A stretch of DNA of 64,000 bases, from contig JAOABH010000002.1 in the NCBI GenBank assembly GCA_026418455.1, positions 1 to 64,000 on the forward strand. Reading direction: 5' to 3'. The notes under the pieces are model-generated. The model worked only from the letters and a program-made list of their open reading frames with translations. It searched no databases and was not told where the DNA came from. This stretch comes from Hydrogenothermaceae bacterium (lineage in GTDB: Bacteria; Aquificota; Aquificia; Aquificales; Hydrogenothermaceae). A program made the position numbers and the translations under genes. Each line of letters begins with the position of its first letter. Positions within the stretch are counted from its first letter, which is position 1. Below, in pieces: positions 33,375 through 43,328 of this stretch.

Positions 33375-33949
33375 GTCAGTTTATAAAGAATTTAAAACCC
33401 ATTTGGGAAGAGAGAGTTTCTCCTGTTGTAGATACATTTTACAAAGTAAATATAACACCTAATGCTTTAACTATAACGGGCTTAATATTTATCTTTATTG
33501 GATCTTACTTTATTATACTAAGAGAGTTTATCATAGCTGGAATTTTCATCCTTATAGGAAACCTATTTGATGCATTAGACGGTATATTAGCAAGAAAGTA
33601 TAATCTTACATCAAAATTTGGAGCCTTTTTAGACTCTGTAATAGATAGATACTCTGATGCTATTCCTTTATTTGCTATTTTGATTATCTTTACACAAAAT
33701 GAGTTTTATTACTATGCTACAATCCTGTCGTTACTAGGCTCTTTCATGACAAGTTATGTAAAAGCAAGAGCAGAGGGATTAGGTATAGAGTGTAATGTAG
33801 GATTGTTTGAGAGACCAGAGAGATCAATAGTTTTAATCCTCGGACTCCTATTTACATTGCCTTCTATATCTGTAATCATAATTGCAGTAGCTTCAAATAT
33901 CACAGTTATTCAAAGAGTTATACACGTTTATAAAAACTCTCAGCAGTAA
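33371..33949 (+). CDS. CDP-alcohol phosphatidyltransferase family protein
   Basis: NLFDALDGILARKYNLTSKFGAFLDSVIDRYSD (DG-AR-G-D-D motif). Confidence 0.9.
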   Translation: MSQFIKNLKPIWEERVSPVVDTFYKVNITPNALTITGLIFIFIGSYFIILREFIIAGIFILIGNLFDALDGILARKYNLTSKFGAFLDSVIDRYSDAIPLFAILIIFTQNEFYYYATILSLLGSFMTSYVKARAEGLGIECNVGLFERPERSIVLILGLLFTLPSISVIIIAVASNITVIQRVIHVYKNSQQ

Positions 33950-33994
33950 AAATCTAATTAAGATCATAATTTTATAAAGTTACATCTTGACATA

Positions 33995-34010
33995 TGAATA
34001 ATTATTCATT
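33995..34010. promoter_or_regulatory. Perfect 16-bp palindrome ATGAATAATTATTCAT directly after a TTGACA hexamer
   Basis: Direct reading; TTGACA at 33988-33993, possible -10 TACCAT near 34012. Confidence 0.4.
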
Positions 34011-34087
34011 TACCATATTTAATATCATTGCAATGTTTAATATATTTTTTATTTTTATAAATAAAACTAAAGTAGGAGGTATGTATC

Positions 34088-34591
34088 GTGAAGTTGTTGA
34101 AATTCATTTTTGGGATTCTATTTTTTGCACTGGGTTTTGCTTCTGCTGAAAATTTTGGAGAAGTAACATTTGAAAAAGGTTATTACTATGTTATCATCAA
34201 AGATGCAAAATTTGATGCTGTAAACAATGTTCTTCAAAGTGAAATTAAAAATCACAAATGGGGAGTAATTCATACTATGAATGTAGATAAAACCATCAAC
34301 TCTCCCATTCCTCACAAAACTTATTTACTCTGCAGAAGTGATTATCTATCTCAAGGTATAAGATTTAACAAAGATATAGTTAGTGTAATCATTCCTTGTA
34401 GGATATCTATCTATCAAGATAAGAATGATGTTAAAATTTTAGTGGAAGATGTAGGAGCCTATACACAGATTTTTGGCATAAATGATCCAAAGTTTAAAGG
34501 ATTCTTAAACCAGGTATCCGATGAGATGAAGTCTATACTCCAAAAAACTGCTGATCATTTTGGTAAAAAACAGAATTTCCCTAGTATGTAA
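34088..34591 (+). CDS. Secreted DUF302-domain protein
   Basis: Signal peptide; AVNNVLQSEIKNHKWGVIHTMNVDKT...ISVYQD-like pattern. Confidence 0.65.
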   Translation: MKLLKFIFGILFFALGFASAENFGEVTFEKGYYYVIIKDAKFDAVNNVLQSEIKNHKWGVIHTMNVDKTINSPIPHKTYLLCRSDYLSQGIRFNKDIVSVIIPCRISIYQDKNDVKILVEDVGAYTQIFGINDPKFKGFLNQVSDEMKSILQKTADHFGKKQNFPSM

Positions 34592-34609
34592 TTAGATTAT
34601 AAGGGAGTG

Positions 34610-35299
34610 TTAATCGCACTCCCATTTATATCCTACACCTCTAACCGTTTTTATACATTTTCCATAATTTCCGAGTATATCTCTTAACTTTTTTATATGA
34701 ACATCTATTGTCCTATCGTATATATCCTTTTCCCATTTCCAGATATTATCAAGTATGTACTCTCTTGACAGGACTTTTCCTTCTGCATTTATCAGAGCCA
34801 TAAGAAGTTTAAACTGGGTAGTTGTTATATTTATCGGCTTTCCTTCCAAGATAACCTCAAACTTATCCGGAATTATTCTTAAATCTCCAAACTTATACTC
34901 TTTTTTAACAGAAACAAAATTAATATTTTTAGTTCTCCTTAAAATAGCTCTAACCCTTGCAAGTAGCTCTCTGAAAGAGAATGGTTTTGTGACATAATCA
35001 TCAGCTCCAAGCTCAAGACCTACAATTTTGTCTATCTCAGTACTTTTAGCTGTTAGCATTATAAGAGGTATATGCTTAATCTCATCATCAGATTTTACCA
35101 ACTTACAAAATTCAAGACCATCCATCTGTGGCATCATCAGATCTAACACTACCACATCCGGCATATCTTTTTTTATATTTTCAAAAGCTACTTTACCATT
35201 TGGAAAAGATTTCACCTCAAAACCTTCTTTTTTAAAGTTATAACTGAGCAACTCATTGATGTCTTCATCATCCTCAATAACATAGATCTTAGTATTCAT
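34610..35299 (-). CDS. OmpR/PhoB-family response regulator
   Basis: REC domain VVLDLMMPQMDGLEFC and KPFSFRELLARV; winged helix RTIDVHIKKLRDILGNYGKCIKTVRGVGYKW. Confidence 0.93.
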   Translation of the reverse strand: MNTKIYVIEDDEDINELLSYNFKKEGFEVKSFPNGKVAFENIKKDMPDVVVLDLMMPQMDGLEFCKLVKSDDEIKHIPLIMLTAKSTEIDKIVGLELGADDYVTKPFSFRELLARVRAILRRTKNINFVSVKKEYKFGDLRIIPDKFEVILEGKPINITTTQFKLLMALINAEGKVLSREYILDNIWKWEKDIYDRTIDVHIKKLRDILGNYGKCIKTVRGVGYKWECD

Positions 35300-35304
35300 A
35301 ACCC

Positions 35305-35733
35305 TTACTCCTGAATATATTTATTTGGTGAAAATTTTAAAGCTATAACTCTTACTATTATGAGTAAAAATATTATAAAAGTTAATGTTAAAGCAAACAT
35401 ATCATGGATGTTGTGTTGGTAAATTCCTAAGATAAGTTCTCTTAAAATAATTATTATTGATATATCTATCATTAGATATACTCTCACCCTTTTGTACTTA
35501 AAATAATCATTTATACTCTTTATTATCTCTATGGCCACAAATAAAGAGAGAGTATGATGTATAAAATCTTTAAACATCTCTTTTGTATCCGGATAACTTT
35601 GATACATAGTAAATATAAGATTGTATAACCCTAAAAAAAGTCCTACCGATATAACTATCTCCAATAAAAATAGTATGAGGTTAACAACATTATCTAGTAT
35701 ATTGATTTTTACTAAAATATTTAACTTTTCCAT
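35305..35733 (-). CDS. PsiE-like integral membrane protein
   Basis: Four hydrophobic segments; RVRVYLMIDISIIIILRELILGIYQHN. Confidence 0.6.
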   Translation of the reverse strand: MEKLNILVKINILDNVVNLILFLLEIVISVGLFLGLYNLIFTMYQSYPDTKEMFKDFIHHTLSLFVAIEIIKSINDYFKYKRVRVYLMIDISIIIILRELILGIYQHNIHDMFALTLTFIIFLLIIVRVIALKFSPNKYIQE

Positions 35734-35802
35734 AAAAGTAGTTTATGATAAAGAAGTTAAGAGAATATTAACACTGTGTTAAGGATATTTAATATTTTAT
35801 TA

Positions 35803-35894
35803 TCGGGACTTACTCCGGCATAGGAGAGTCGGCTTATCCTTGCTTCCTTCCGGACCTGGGGAGGTTCACCGTCTCCTACCCGGAGGGTCCCGAG
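35803..35894 (-). ncRNA. ffs: Signal recognition particle RNA (small bacterial/4.5S type)
   Basis: Reverse complement contains CCCCAGGTCCGGAAGGAAGCAAGG in a long hairpin. Confidence 0.93.
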
Positions 35895-35913
35895 TTTTAC
35901 TTTCTGGCACAAG

Positions 35914-36003
35914 CGGATGGGGCGGGATTCGAACCCGCGGTACAGGGATTACCCGTACACAGCATTTCCAGTGCTGCTCCTTCGGCCTCTCGGACACCCA
36001 TCC
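35914..36003 (-). tRNA. tRNA-Ser (anticodon GGA)
   Basis: Class II tRNA with long variable arm; anticodon loop CTGGAAA; acceptor GGATGGG/CCCATCC. Confidence 0.94.
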
Positions 36004-36151
36004 AAATCCGAGATAGATAATATATTATACTACAATAATTATTGCAAATTTAAAATTCGACAGATTCTACCTATAAAAAATAAAATACAATTAAACAAAA
36101 TGTGATAAAATATGAATTATCAGGTTTATATAGTGAAATATTCGTGAAGCG

Positions 36152-37111
36152 ATGAAAAGGTTTGTATTTTTAATTTTAGTAATTGGGGTTTTTGTAGGAT
36201 TCACATACTATATATGGATTAGTATGTCTAAATTAGAAAGGGAACATTTAAAAATAGGAACTAACTTTTGGATAGGATATGAGATAATTTACCTTGCAAA
36301 AGAACTTGGATATCTTGATAATACAAAAATTGTAGAATATAACTCAAATGCTGAAGTTTTAAGAGGACTTAAAACAGGAGTTATAAACGCCGGAACTTTA
36401 ACATTGGATGAGGCTTTAAGGGGATTAAACAGAGGTATGGATTACCGTATTGTGTTGGTTTTTGATTACTCTAACGGAGCTGATTCTATCATTGCTAAAG
36501 ATTACATTAAGAAACCTGCAGATCTTATAGGCAAAAGAATAGGTGTTGAAGACTCAGCCCTTGGTAAATATATGCTTAAAAGATTTTTAGAAAAAACAGG
36601 TTTAAAGAGAGAAGATATAATAGTAGATTACCTTGAACTTAACGAACATGTAGAAGCTTTTTTGAGATCTAAAGTTGATGCCATCATAACATTCGAACCA
36701 GAAAAATCAAAAATACTCAAAAAAGAGGGTTGGGTCATTTTTTCAAGTAAAGATATACCCATGGAGATAGTAGATGTTCTTGTTGTAAAAACAGAACTTT
36801 TAGACGAAAACAGAGAAGACATAAAGAAATTGATAGACGGATACTATAAAGCTTTTGACTATTTTCAAAAAAATAAAGAACTGGCTTTTAATATGATATC
36901 AAAAAGGCAACACATCACTAAAGAAGAAGTAGAAAGAGCTTTTCAAGAAATATATCTACCCAGTAAAGAAGAAGTACTAAAGAGCATTCCCCAAATCGAA
37001 AGATCAATAGATAAAGTCTGTAACATACTTAAAGAAGAGGAGATTATAAATGAGAATTTAAACTGTAATAAAATGTTTGACAGAGAGATGTTCAAGGAGT
37101 TATACAGATGA
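36152..37111 (+). CDS. Periplasmic substrate-binding protein, NMT1/SsuA-like
   Basis: N-terminal TM/signal; LKIGTNFWIGYEIIYLAKELGYL...GKRIGVEDSALGKYMLKRFLEKTGL. Confidence 0.8.
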   Translation: MKRFVFLILVIGVFVGFTYYIWISMSKLEREHLKIGTNFWIGYEIIYLAKELGYLDNTKIVEYNSNAEVLRGLKTGVINAGTLTLDEALRGLNRGMDYRIVLVFDYSNGADSIIAKDYIKKPADLIGKRIGVEDSALGKYMLKRFLEKTGLKREDIIVDYLELNEHVEAFLRSKVDAIITFEPEKSKILKKEGWVIFSSKDIPMEIVDVLVVKTELLDENREDIKKLIDGYYKAFDYFQKNKELAFNMISKRQHITKEEVERAFQEIYLPSKEEVLKSIPQIERSIDKVCNILKEEEIINENLNCNKMFDREMFKELYR

Positions 37112-38121
37112 TAAAAATAAGAAACTTGCTCCTTCGTTATCCTATAAAATACACATTTTTAGTAATTTTACTAATAACAGCTATACTGTCCAGTATTGTA
37201 ATAATCCTTATAGACATAAAAATATCCACTTCATCTATAAGGAGAGAAGAATTAGAGGAAAGTTTAATAATATCTGATAATATATTCCAACTATCTGAAT
37301 ATCTTTTAAACAAAGGAGATGTTTATAGTTTACAGAAAATTTTAACTACATACTCTGCTCATGCGGATATAGATGAAATTAATATAACAGACAAAGAAAA
37401 GCGAATTATTCTCTCAACAAAAAGGTCAAATATAGGTAATATAGAAAAAATACCAAACTTTGAGGGCTGTAGATATACATCAATTACTAAGATCGATTGT
37501 CATTTTACAATTGAATCTAAAGAAAATTATCATCTTATTATTAGATACGATATATCCGATTATCTTAAAGATTACGGGATAAAAATGATTAAAAAGTATA
37601 TGATTTTTCTTTTTATCTTTGCTCTCACAATTGAAATTATAAATTTGGCTTTCTTTAATTTAATAGGAGAAAAAATAGAAAAGATAGTTAGATATTTAAA
37701 GGAGATTAAATCCGGGACAAAGATAAACCCTCTCCATATCTACGGTCGAAATGAGCTTTCTATAATAGCAGACAGTATAACCGATGCATACAAAAGATTG
37801 TGGGAACTTATAAATTTAGATAGATTAACAAAAATACCAAACAGATTCTATCTGGAAAAAGAATTCTCCAAACATAAAAATCATATTTCCAAAGTAAAAT
37901 TTTTAGCAATAATTGATTTAGATAACTTTAAGGAACTTAACGACTTCTTCGGACACGATTTCGGAGATAGGGTTTTAATGGAATTTGCAAAAAAATTAGA
38001 AAATATATGTGAAGGCTACTCATATATATGTGGCAGATTAGGAGGAGATGAGTTTCTAGTTTTCGGCTGTGAAGAAGATTCTTCAAAAATAGAGAACTAT
38101 TTATGGTTTATCAGCCTATAG
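37108..38121 (+). pseudogene. Membrane GGDEF protein truncated shortly after the GGDEF motif (5' part of a former GGDEF-EAL gene)
   Basis: Two TM segments; LTKIPNRFYLEKEF...GRLGGDEFLVFGCEED then stop; rest of GGDEF domain missing. Confidence 0.75.
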
Positions 38122-38783
38122 TAGATTACAGAACGGGACAGATAATATCTTACGAATCTCTTGTCAGATGGAACTCAAGAAGTTTTGGACTTGTATCTCC
38201 GGGAGACTTTATACCTTACCTCGAAACAACCGGAGAAATAATAAAAGTGGGTAAATACATAATTCAAGAAGTTACTGAGGCAATACCTCTTATCAAAAAA
38301 CCTATCCATGTCAATATATCCTCAAAGCAGTTGTTTGAAAAAGATTTTGCAGATTTTGTTAATAATCTGTTAAAAGAAAAAGGTATAAATTCGGATATGT
38401 TGTATATAGAAATAACAGAAACTCAGGATATTCCAAAGGATCCTATTGTTTTTGAAAATCTTTCAAAACTCTCAAACTTCGGAATAAGGACATCTCTTGA
38501 TGACTTTGGAACAGGATACTCTAATCTCTACACTATTAGTCAGATAAAACCAAAGAGTATAAAAATAGATATATTCCTGATAAGAAATATAGATAAAGAT
38601 ACGACATCGTTGAACATAGTAAAAGCTATAAAAAATATGGCAGATGCGGTTGGACTTGAGGTAATTGCAGAAGGTGTTGAAAGTAAACAGATAGCAGATA
38701 TCCTTGACGAGATAGGGATACATATTATGCAAGGCTACTATTTTTCCAAGCCTTTAAAACTTGAAGAGATACTTAAGGGGTGA
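38103..38783 (+). CDS. EAL-domain c-di-GMP phosphodiesterase (3' part of the broken GGDEF-EAL gene)
   Basis: VYQPIVDYRTG, YESLVRW, IEITET, DDFGTGYSNL, EGVESKQ, MQGYYFSKP. Confidence 0.88.
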   Translation: MVYQPIVDYRTGQIISYESLVRWNSRSFGLVSPGDFIPYLETTGEIIKVGKYIIQEVTEAIPLIKKPIHVNISSKQLFEKDFADFVNNLLKEKGINSDMLYIEITETQDIPKDPIVFENLSKLSNFGIRTSLDDFGTGYSNLYTISQIKPKSIKIDIFLIRNIDKDTTSLNIVKAIKNMADAVGLEVIAEGVESKQIADILDEIGIHIMQGYYFSKPLKLEEILKG

Positions 38784-41272
38784 TTAAGATGTTAAATTTA
38801 ACGGTAGGACAGATAGTGGATAATAATCAACCTGTGGTTGATTATACAGTGAGCATGAGAGAGTGTATAGAGAAGATGATACACTACAATAAAGGATATG
38901 TTGTGATTCTAAAGTCAACAATTCCTGTAGGGATTTTGACAGAGAGGGATATTCTTAACCTCATTGGTAAAGACATAGATATGGAGAAAAGTTGCCTTGA
39001 ATACGCAACGAAGAACATAGTATCTATTCCTCCGGATAGAAATATATACTTCGCTATTAATATAATGCTTGATAATAATATCAGAAGGGTGGTTGTAGCT
39101 GACAAAAGTGGAAACTTTATTGGATCTTTGACATTAAAAGAAATACTGTTCTATCTGGAAGAGGATCACTTCAAGAAGAATATAAAACTTAAAGACATTT
39201 TACCAAAGAGAAGTCCTATAACAATCTTTCCGGATACAACCTTAGGTGATGCTGTAGAGATTATGAATAATTACAATATTGGTTCTTTACCTGTGGTAGA
39301 TAAAAACAGTTATAAACCTGTCGGTATCATAACAGAAAGAGATATCCTGAATTTAGCACTGAACTATAATCCATCTGAACCAGTCAAAAAATTTATGACT
39401 TCAAACCTGATAACGGTAGAAGATAGTATATCTGTTTATGAAGCTATAAAAATAATGGAGGAGAATAAAATAAGCAGACTGGTAATTGTAAAAGATTCAG
39501 CTATTGTTGGTATAATAAACTACAGAGATATTGTGAAATTATTGGAAGAGAACCACAAGAGTATCTTAGAAAAAAAGTTAAAACATGCAAAAGAACTTTT
39601 AGACTTACTTCCCGAGATGATGATAGAAATAGCAGATGATATAGACCAGCAGATTATAATGTGGGCTAACAAGGTAGCAAAGAGTGAGTTTGGAAACATA
39701 GTAGGGACCTCTATCTATACAATAGTACCAAAAGATTACTGGTTAGTAATATACTCAAAGCTACTACACGATAAAGTGGTAGAAAAGTATAAATTTGAAA
39801 ACAACGGAAAGACATATCAGATATCCGCAACGTATCTTCTCCTTAACAACGAGCTGGGAAAGGGTAGAATAAAAGCACTTATAACTAATATAACCAAAGA
39901 AGAAGACAATCTAAAACATATAGACAAAGAGCTTAGGACATACAAAAAGATAATAAATCACGCTGAAGATCTAATAATAATATACGAGGCAAATACAGGA
40001 AAGATAAAACTATACAACGATGCAGTTTTGAAAAAGTTAGGTTATACTTCGGATGAAATGGAAGATATGACCATATTCGATATAGTTGAAGAGGATAAAA
40101 ACGTTATTCAGGAAAATATAGAGAAGATTTTAAGGAAAAATATTGTAGTAAAAGGCAGAAGATTCTATAGGGAAGTCTATGGAGAAAAACTTCCTGTAGA
40201 GATCGTAGCAACAAGAGTTGATTTTAACTCTGTTCCTCATATTCTCATAGTTGCCAGGGATTTATCAGAAGAGATAAAACTGGAAGAAGAGATAAGAAGA
40301 AAAAATTTCCAGATGCAAAAAACAACAGAGTTTATAATAAACCTTAACAAGGCAACATCTGAAGAAGAAGCTTACAATATACTATCTTATATGCTTATAA
40401 ATGTCATTGGAGTAGATAGTTTAGTTGTGTATAAGATCAATCCATCATTAAACAGAGTTGTTGAAACTCTATACTTTGGTGAAAAGATAGAAAATTATAA
40501 GGAATGTCTAAACGGCGAGCTAAATCAATGTAAGGTTATAATCACAAACCAACCTTTTTTGGTAGAGAACCTCCGATCTTATAAATGTAGTAAATTTCAG
40601 GGGAATTACGGTTCTCATTTCTGTATAAATATCGTTTCTACAGGAAAAGTTATAGCTGTAGTAAGTATGGTATCTAAAGAAGAAAATTTCTTTACGGAAG
40701 AGAGAAAGAGATTTATAGAAAACATGATAAATGCATTTTCTCCTTTCGTATCCAATTTAAGATTAATTGAGCTAAACCGTGAACTGTCCATAAGAGATAG
40801 TTTAACCGGCTTATACAACAGAAGATTTATATACGAATATTGGGATAAGAAAGCTTCAGAATCTATGAGAAAACAAGAAAAAATAGGTGTTTTACTTATA
40901 GATGCAGATAACTTTAAGAAGATAAATGACATATACGGACATGAAATTGGAGATTTGGCACTGAAAGCGTTAGCTGAGGCAATAAAAAATTCTGTAAGAG
41001 ATATGGATATAGTAGGTGGATGGGGAGGAGAAGAGTTTGTAGTAATTTTACCATCAGTAAAAGATGATAGTGGTATAATAGCTGAGAGAATAAGAGAAAA
41101 TGTAAATAGAAAGGTTGTTTATAGTAAAGATGGAAAACCTGTAAACTTATCTGTAAGTATAGGAGGAGCTACGTATCCGGATGATGGAGAAGATTTAGAT
41201 AAGATTATATCTATAGCTGACGAAAAGTTATATATGGCAAAGAGAGAAGGCAAAAATAAAGTTATAATTTAA
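38780..41272 (+). CDS. CBS-CBS-PAS-GAF diguanylate cyclase
   Basis: Repeated CBS segments ([26 protein letters not shown]); PAS; C-terminal [11 protein letters not shown]...[12 protein letters not shown]. Confidence 0.9.
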   Translation: MIKMLNLTVGQIVDNNQPVVDYTVSMRECIEKMIHYNKGYVVILKSTIPVGILTERDILNLIGKDIDMEKSCLEYATKNIVSIPPDRNIYFAINIMLDNNIRRVVVADKSGNFIGSLTLKEILFYLEEDHFKKNIKLKDILPKRSPITIFPDTTLGDAVEIMNNYNIGSLPVVDKNSYKPVGIITERDILNLALNYNPSEPVKKFMTSNLITVEDSISVYEAIKIMEENKISRLVIVKDSAIVGIINYRDIVKLLEENHKSILEKKLKHAKELLDLLPEMMIEIADDIDQQIIMWANKVAKSEFGNIVGTSIYTIVPKDYWLVIYSKLLHDKVVEKYKFENNGKTYQISATYLLLNNELGKGRIKALITNITKEEDNLKHIDKELRTYKKIINHAEDLIIIYEANTGKIKLYNDAVLKKLGYTSDEMEDMTIFDIVEEDKNVIQENIEKILRKNIVVKGRRFYREVYGEKLPVEIVATRVDFNSVPHILIVARDLSEEIKLEEEIRRKNFQMQKTTEFIINLNKATSEEEAYNILSYMLINVIGVDSLVVYKINPSLNRVVETLYFGEKIENYKECLNGELNQCKVIITNQPFLVENLRSYKCSKFQGNYGSHFCINIVSTGKVIAVVSMVSKEENFFTEERKRFIENMINAFSPFVSNLRLIELNRELSIRDSLTGLYNRRFIYEYWDKKASESMRKQEKIGVLLIDADNFKKINDIYGHEIGDLALKALAEAIKNSVRDMDIVGGWGGEEFVVILPSVKDDSGIIAERIRENVNRKVVYSKDGKPVNLSVSIGGATYPDDGEDLDKIISIADEKLYMAKREGKNKVII

Positions 41273-41288
41273 TAGGGAGGTAAAGGCT

Positions 41289-42794
41289 ATGTTTTGGAAG
41301 AAAAACAACAGTGAGGCAGATTACTATCAACAGCCAGCTGTACAACAGCAGTCACAGATCAATGATCTGGAGGTAGAGAATCTAAAAAGAGAGTTAATGG
41401 AGGAGAAGGAGAAAACACACATCTACAAACAGATAATTGAAAATCTTAGAATGGAAGGTGTTTTTCTTGCTGATAATCAGTTTAAACCCGGCAAAGAGGG
41501 TAACAATATTGTCTATGTTAACAGAAGAGGTAAAGAGATCATAGATAATGCATCTTCTGAGATAAAGAGAACCTTCGGATACGATATAAACGGGTCAAAT
41601 ATAGAGGGAAGGTCAATACATACATTTCACAAAGACCCTGACAGGATAAAGCAGTTACTTAAAGATACAAAACCCGGAGAGATAAAGAAAAATGCAGATA
41701 TTCCAGTGGGAAATATAGTTATAGAGTCAAACAGGTCAGCAATAACAGATCTTAACGGTAATGTGAAGTATTATCTCACAACATGGATAGATGCAACCTG
41801 GAACAGATTTGTAGATAATCTTGTGTTTGAATCAATAGAGGAACTTGCAGTAAGTTACTATGAAACAGCAAAATCATTCTCTATATCTGACCTTCTCAGG
41901 GAATACATAGAAAGAGAGCTTTACGAATTGGTTAAAAATCTCCAAAGTAATGTTAGTGATCTTGAAAATGTTAAGATATCAACTGAAAGCACAAAAACGA
42001 AGATAAAAGATATAGAGAATATCCTTCAACTCATACTAAGTATATCAGATCAGACAAATCTTCTCTCTCTAAATGCAGCAATAGAGGCAGCAAGAGCCGG
42101 AGAGATGGGAAGAGGTTTTGCTGTTGTTGCAGATGAGATAAGAAAACTTGCGGAGAGAACAGCGGAAAGCACAAACCAGGTAAGAACTGTTATAGATAAA
42201 GTGGTCAACGATGTGTCTCAAACTACAAACGGTATAGATAGATTTTACAGTGAGATAATATCTACTTCAAACAGTTTTCAGACCATATTCAACAATATAT
42301 CATCAATTTTATTAACAAATACTGAAGCTGCAAGATCAACACTTAACAACATAAAAACGGCGATGGAGATAACCTTTAAAGCAGGAGATATTTCAAACGA
42401 TACAGCCATAAAAGATTATGTCTTTGTAGCGAGAAGATTGATAGATCATGCAAACTTTATAATAAAGTTTGTTGAGAAGTTGAATCAAAAGGATTATACA
42501 GCCATGGCAGACCATACCCAATGTGATTTAGGTAAGTGGTATTACTCTGTAGGTGGAGATGCTATGAAAAAGTATGGTGATGAATGTTATCTGGCATACA
42601 AAGAGTTAGAACAGGAACATATAAGATTTCACTCTACTGCAAACAGTATATTGGAAGATGTGAGAAAAGGTAATTCTGCGAACCTGATAAAAGAAACTTT
42701 AGAGTTTATTAAGTCCTCATCATCTACTATAAATGATATTCAGAAGATGCTTGAATGTATAAAAAAGAACAGACACTTAGTAAAAGGAGGATAA
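41289..42794 (+). CDS. Soluble PAS-type methyl-accepting chemotaxis protein with CZB domain
   Basis: [36 protein letters not shown] hairpin tip; CZB-like [13 protein letters not shown]. Confidence 0.9.
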   Translation: MFWKKNNSEADYYQQPAVQQQSQINDLEVENLKRELMEEKEKTHIYKQIIENLRMEGVFLADNQFKPGKEGNNIVYVNRRGKEIIDNASSEIKRTFGYDINGSNIEGRSIHTFHKDPDRIKQLLKDTKPGEIKKNADIPVGNIVIESNRSAITDLNGNVKYYLTTWIDATWNRFVDNLVFESIEELAVSYYETAKSFSISDLLREYIERELYELVKNLQSNVSDLENVKISTESTKTKIKDIENILQLILSISDQTNLLSLNAAIEAARAGEMGRGFAVVADEIRKLAERTAESTNQVRTVIDKVVNDVSQTTNGIDRFYSEIISTSNSFQTIFNNISSILLTNTEAARSTLNNIKTAMEITFKAGDISNDTAIKDYVFVARRLIDHANFIIKFVEKLNQKDYTAMADHTQCDLGKWYYSVGGDAMKKYGDECYLAYKELEQEHIRFHSTANSILEDVRKGNSANLIKETLEFIKSSSSTINDIQKMLECIKKNRHLVKGG

Positions 42795-42795
42795 C

Positions 42796-43317
42796 ATGGC
42801 AAGGTTTAGACCAGAGCCAAAAAATGTAGAAAAAGTAGTCTCATCTGACAAGTTTCTCGTTTCAAAGACAGATACAAAAGGTATAATCACCTATGTAAAT
42901 CCAGTTTTCGTAGAGATATCCGGCTACACGGAAGATGAGCTTGTCGGTGCAAACCACAATATAATAAGACACCCGGATATGCCAAGAACAGTTTTTAGAA
43001 TTCTTTGGCAGACAATTCAGCAGGGTGAAGAGGTTTTTGCTTTTGTAAAAAATCTATCAAAAGATGGTAGCTTTTACTGGGTGTTTGCCCATGTCACTCC
43101 AACCTTTGACACTACAGGGAAGATAGTAGGCTATCAGTCTGACAGAAGACCTGTGAGAAAGAGAGAAGTTTTATCCACAGTGATAGAGCCCCTATATGCG
43201 AAACTAAGGGAGATAGAAAGTAGTCAGGGTATAGATACAGCTGTAAATTACTTAAACAGTCTGTTAAAAGAGAAAGAGATGACAGAATACAATCAATTTA
43301 TACTAAGTTTGTATTAA
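42796..43317 (+). CDS. Aerotaxis-type PAS protein (CetB/Aer PAS-like)
   Basis: [71 protein letters not shown]. Confidence 0.85.
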   Translation: MARFRPEPKNVEKVVSSDKFLVSKTDTKGIITYVNPVFVEISGYTEDELVGANHNIIRHPDMPRTVFRILWQTIQQGEEVFAFVKNLSKDGSFYWVFAHVTPTFDTTGKIVGYQSDRRPVRKREVLSTVIEPLYAKLREIESSQGIDTAVNYLNSLLKEKEMTEYNQFILSLY

Positions 43318-43328
43318 GGAGGCAGAAG

